64,000 bases of DNA from Pelomonas sp047654805. GTDB lineage: Bacteria > Pseudomonadota > Gammaproteobacteria > Burkholderiales > Burkholderiaceae_C. Below the pieces are notes generated by a model. It was given only the letters and a program-made list of their open reading frames with translations. It made no database searches and had not been told where the DNA came from. Positions 63,733 to 64,000 of this stretch are shown piece by piece. The stretch covers positions 744,001 to 808,000 of the forward strand of contig NZ_JASGIV010000001.1 of the NCBI RefSeq assembly GCF_047654805.1, given 5' to 3'. Position 1 is the first letter of the stretch. Each line of letters begins with the position of its first letter. A program made the translations under genes and the position numbers.

Positions 63733-64000
63733 ACTTCCTGCTGCGGATCTCAGGGGGCAGCGCAGCTGGGCTTTGAAGACACCGCGGCGCTTGCGGGCCT
63801 GCGGGTGCGCGACATCCTGTCGGACCGCAAGTACCAGGGCAGCTACCAGCGTGTTGCCGAGTTGCTGCGCCAGTTCCAGCTTCACAGCAGCAACCTGCAT
63901 CGCTTCTTCGAGCAGGTGGACTTTTCCATCATGGTCCGCAACGGTGATGCGCACCTCAAGAACTTCGGGTTGCTCTACCGCTCGCGCGAGGACGTGTGGC
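63733..64000 (+). pseudogene. hipA-like kinase gene, right fragment (runs off the window)
   Basis: The frame in line with the left fragment reads 'AAQLGFEDTAALAGLRVRDI', 'RKYQGSYQRVAELLRQFQLH', and 'RFFEQVDFSIMVRNGDAHLK' with NFGLLY. This is the catalytic half of HipA-type Ser/Thr kinases, including the N-G-D-A-H-x-K-N-F catalytic loop. With one 5-bp ACTTC duplication removed, the frame joins that of 62412-62553, but the intervening residues do not look like HipA, so another change preceded the IS. Continues past 64000. Confidence 0.72.

Overview
The window is GC-rich (roughly 65-70 %) DNA that looks like a chromosome segment of a betaproteobacterium of the order Burkholderiales, most likely the Roseateles/Mitsuaria/Rubrivivax side of the order. 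The best marker is the housekeeping run thrS-infC-rpmI-rplT-pheS-pheT-ihfA-merR-tRNA-Pro (28.3 to 20.4 kb, minus strand), together with Burkholderiales-like Tex, a PEP-CTERM protein and a KdgR/Tog pectin cluster. No search was run, so the taxonomic placement is inference.

Layout. 1-8.5 kb (+): a tightly overlapping operon with parts of two NitT/TauT-type ABC importers, a HEAT-repeat protein, a DUF971 protein and two amidases, one resembling allophanate hydrolase; probably import and hydrolysis of a small nitrogen compound. 8.6-20.5 kb: a disturbed region around tRNA-Pro(GGG). It has a P4-type integrase, a 3' tRNA-Pro fragment, an IS1111-type element with an IS5-family (IS427-type) element inserted inside it, a TrmB-led operon (aspartic protease, NTF2-like protein, hydrolase, CPBP protein), an ArsR/AHSA1/MAPEG group, two broken genes, and finally the intact tRNA-Pro. 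The two att-like copies are in inverted orientation. 20.5-28.5 kb (-): translation and nucleoid genes, with a threonine-rich leader peptide and terminator ahead of thrS. 28.5-38.9 kb (-): patatin, TonB-dependent receptor, Tex, a substrate-binding protein, flavoprotein, SDR, GNAT and MDR oxidoreductase.

39-62.2 kb: chemoreceptor (+), then a pectin-utilisation island in two divergent arms. The minus arm reads kduD-togM-togN-togA-togB-ogl-pectinesterase-pectate lyase-kdgR. The plus arm reads TonB receptor, PEP-CTERM protein, a pectate lyase-pectinesterase fusion, TonB receptor, secreted pectate lyase and rhamnogalacturonan acetylesterase. Together they would demethylate, deacetylate and cleave pectin outside the cell, take oligogalacturonides through the outer membrane (TonB receptors) and inner membrane (TogMNAB), split unsaturated digalacturonate (Ogl) and reduce the diketo product (KduD) under KdgR control. 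KduI, an intact KdgF, KdgK and Eda are not in the window; a short possible kdgF remnant lies between the arms.

62.3-64 kb: a hipA-like kinase gene interrupted by an IS3-family element; the gene runs off the window end.
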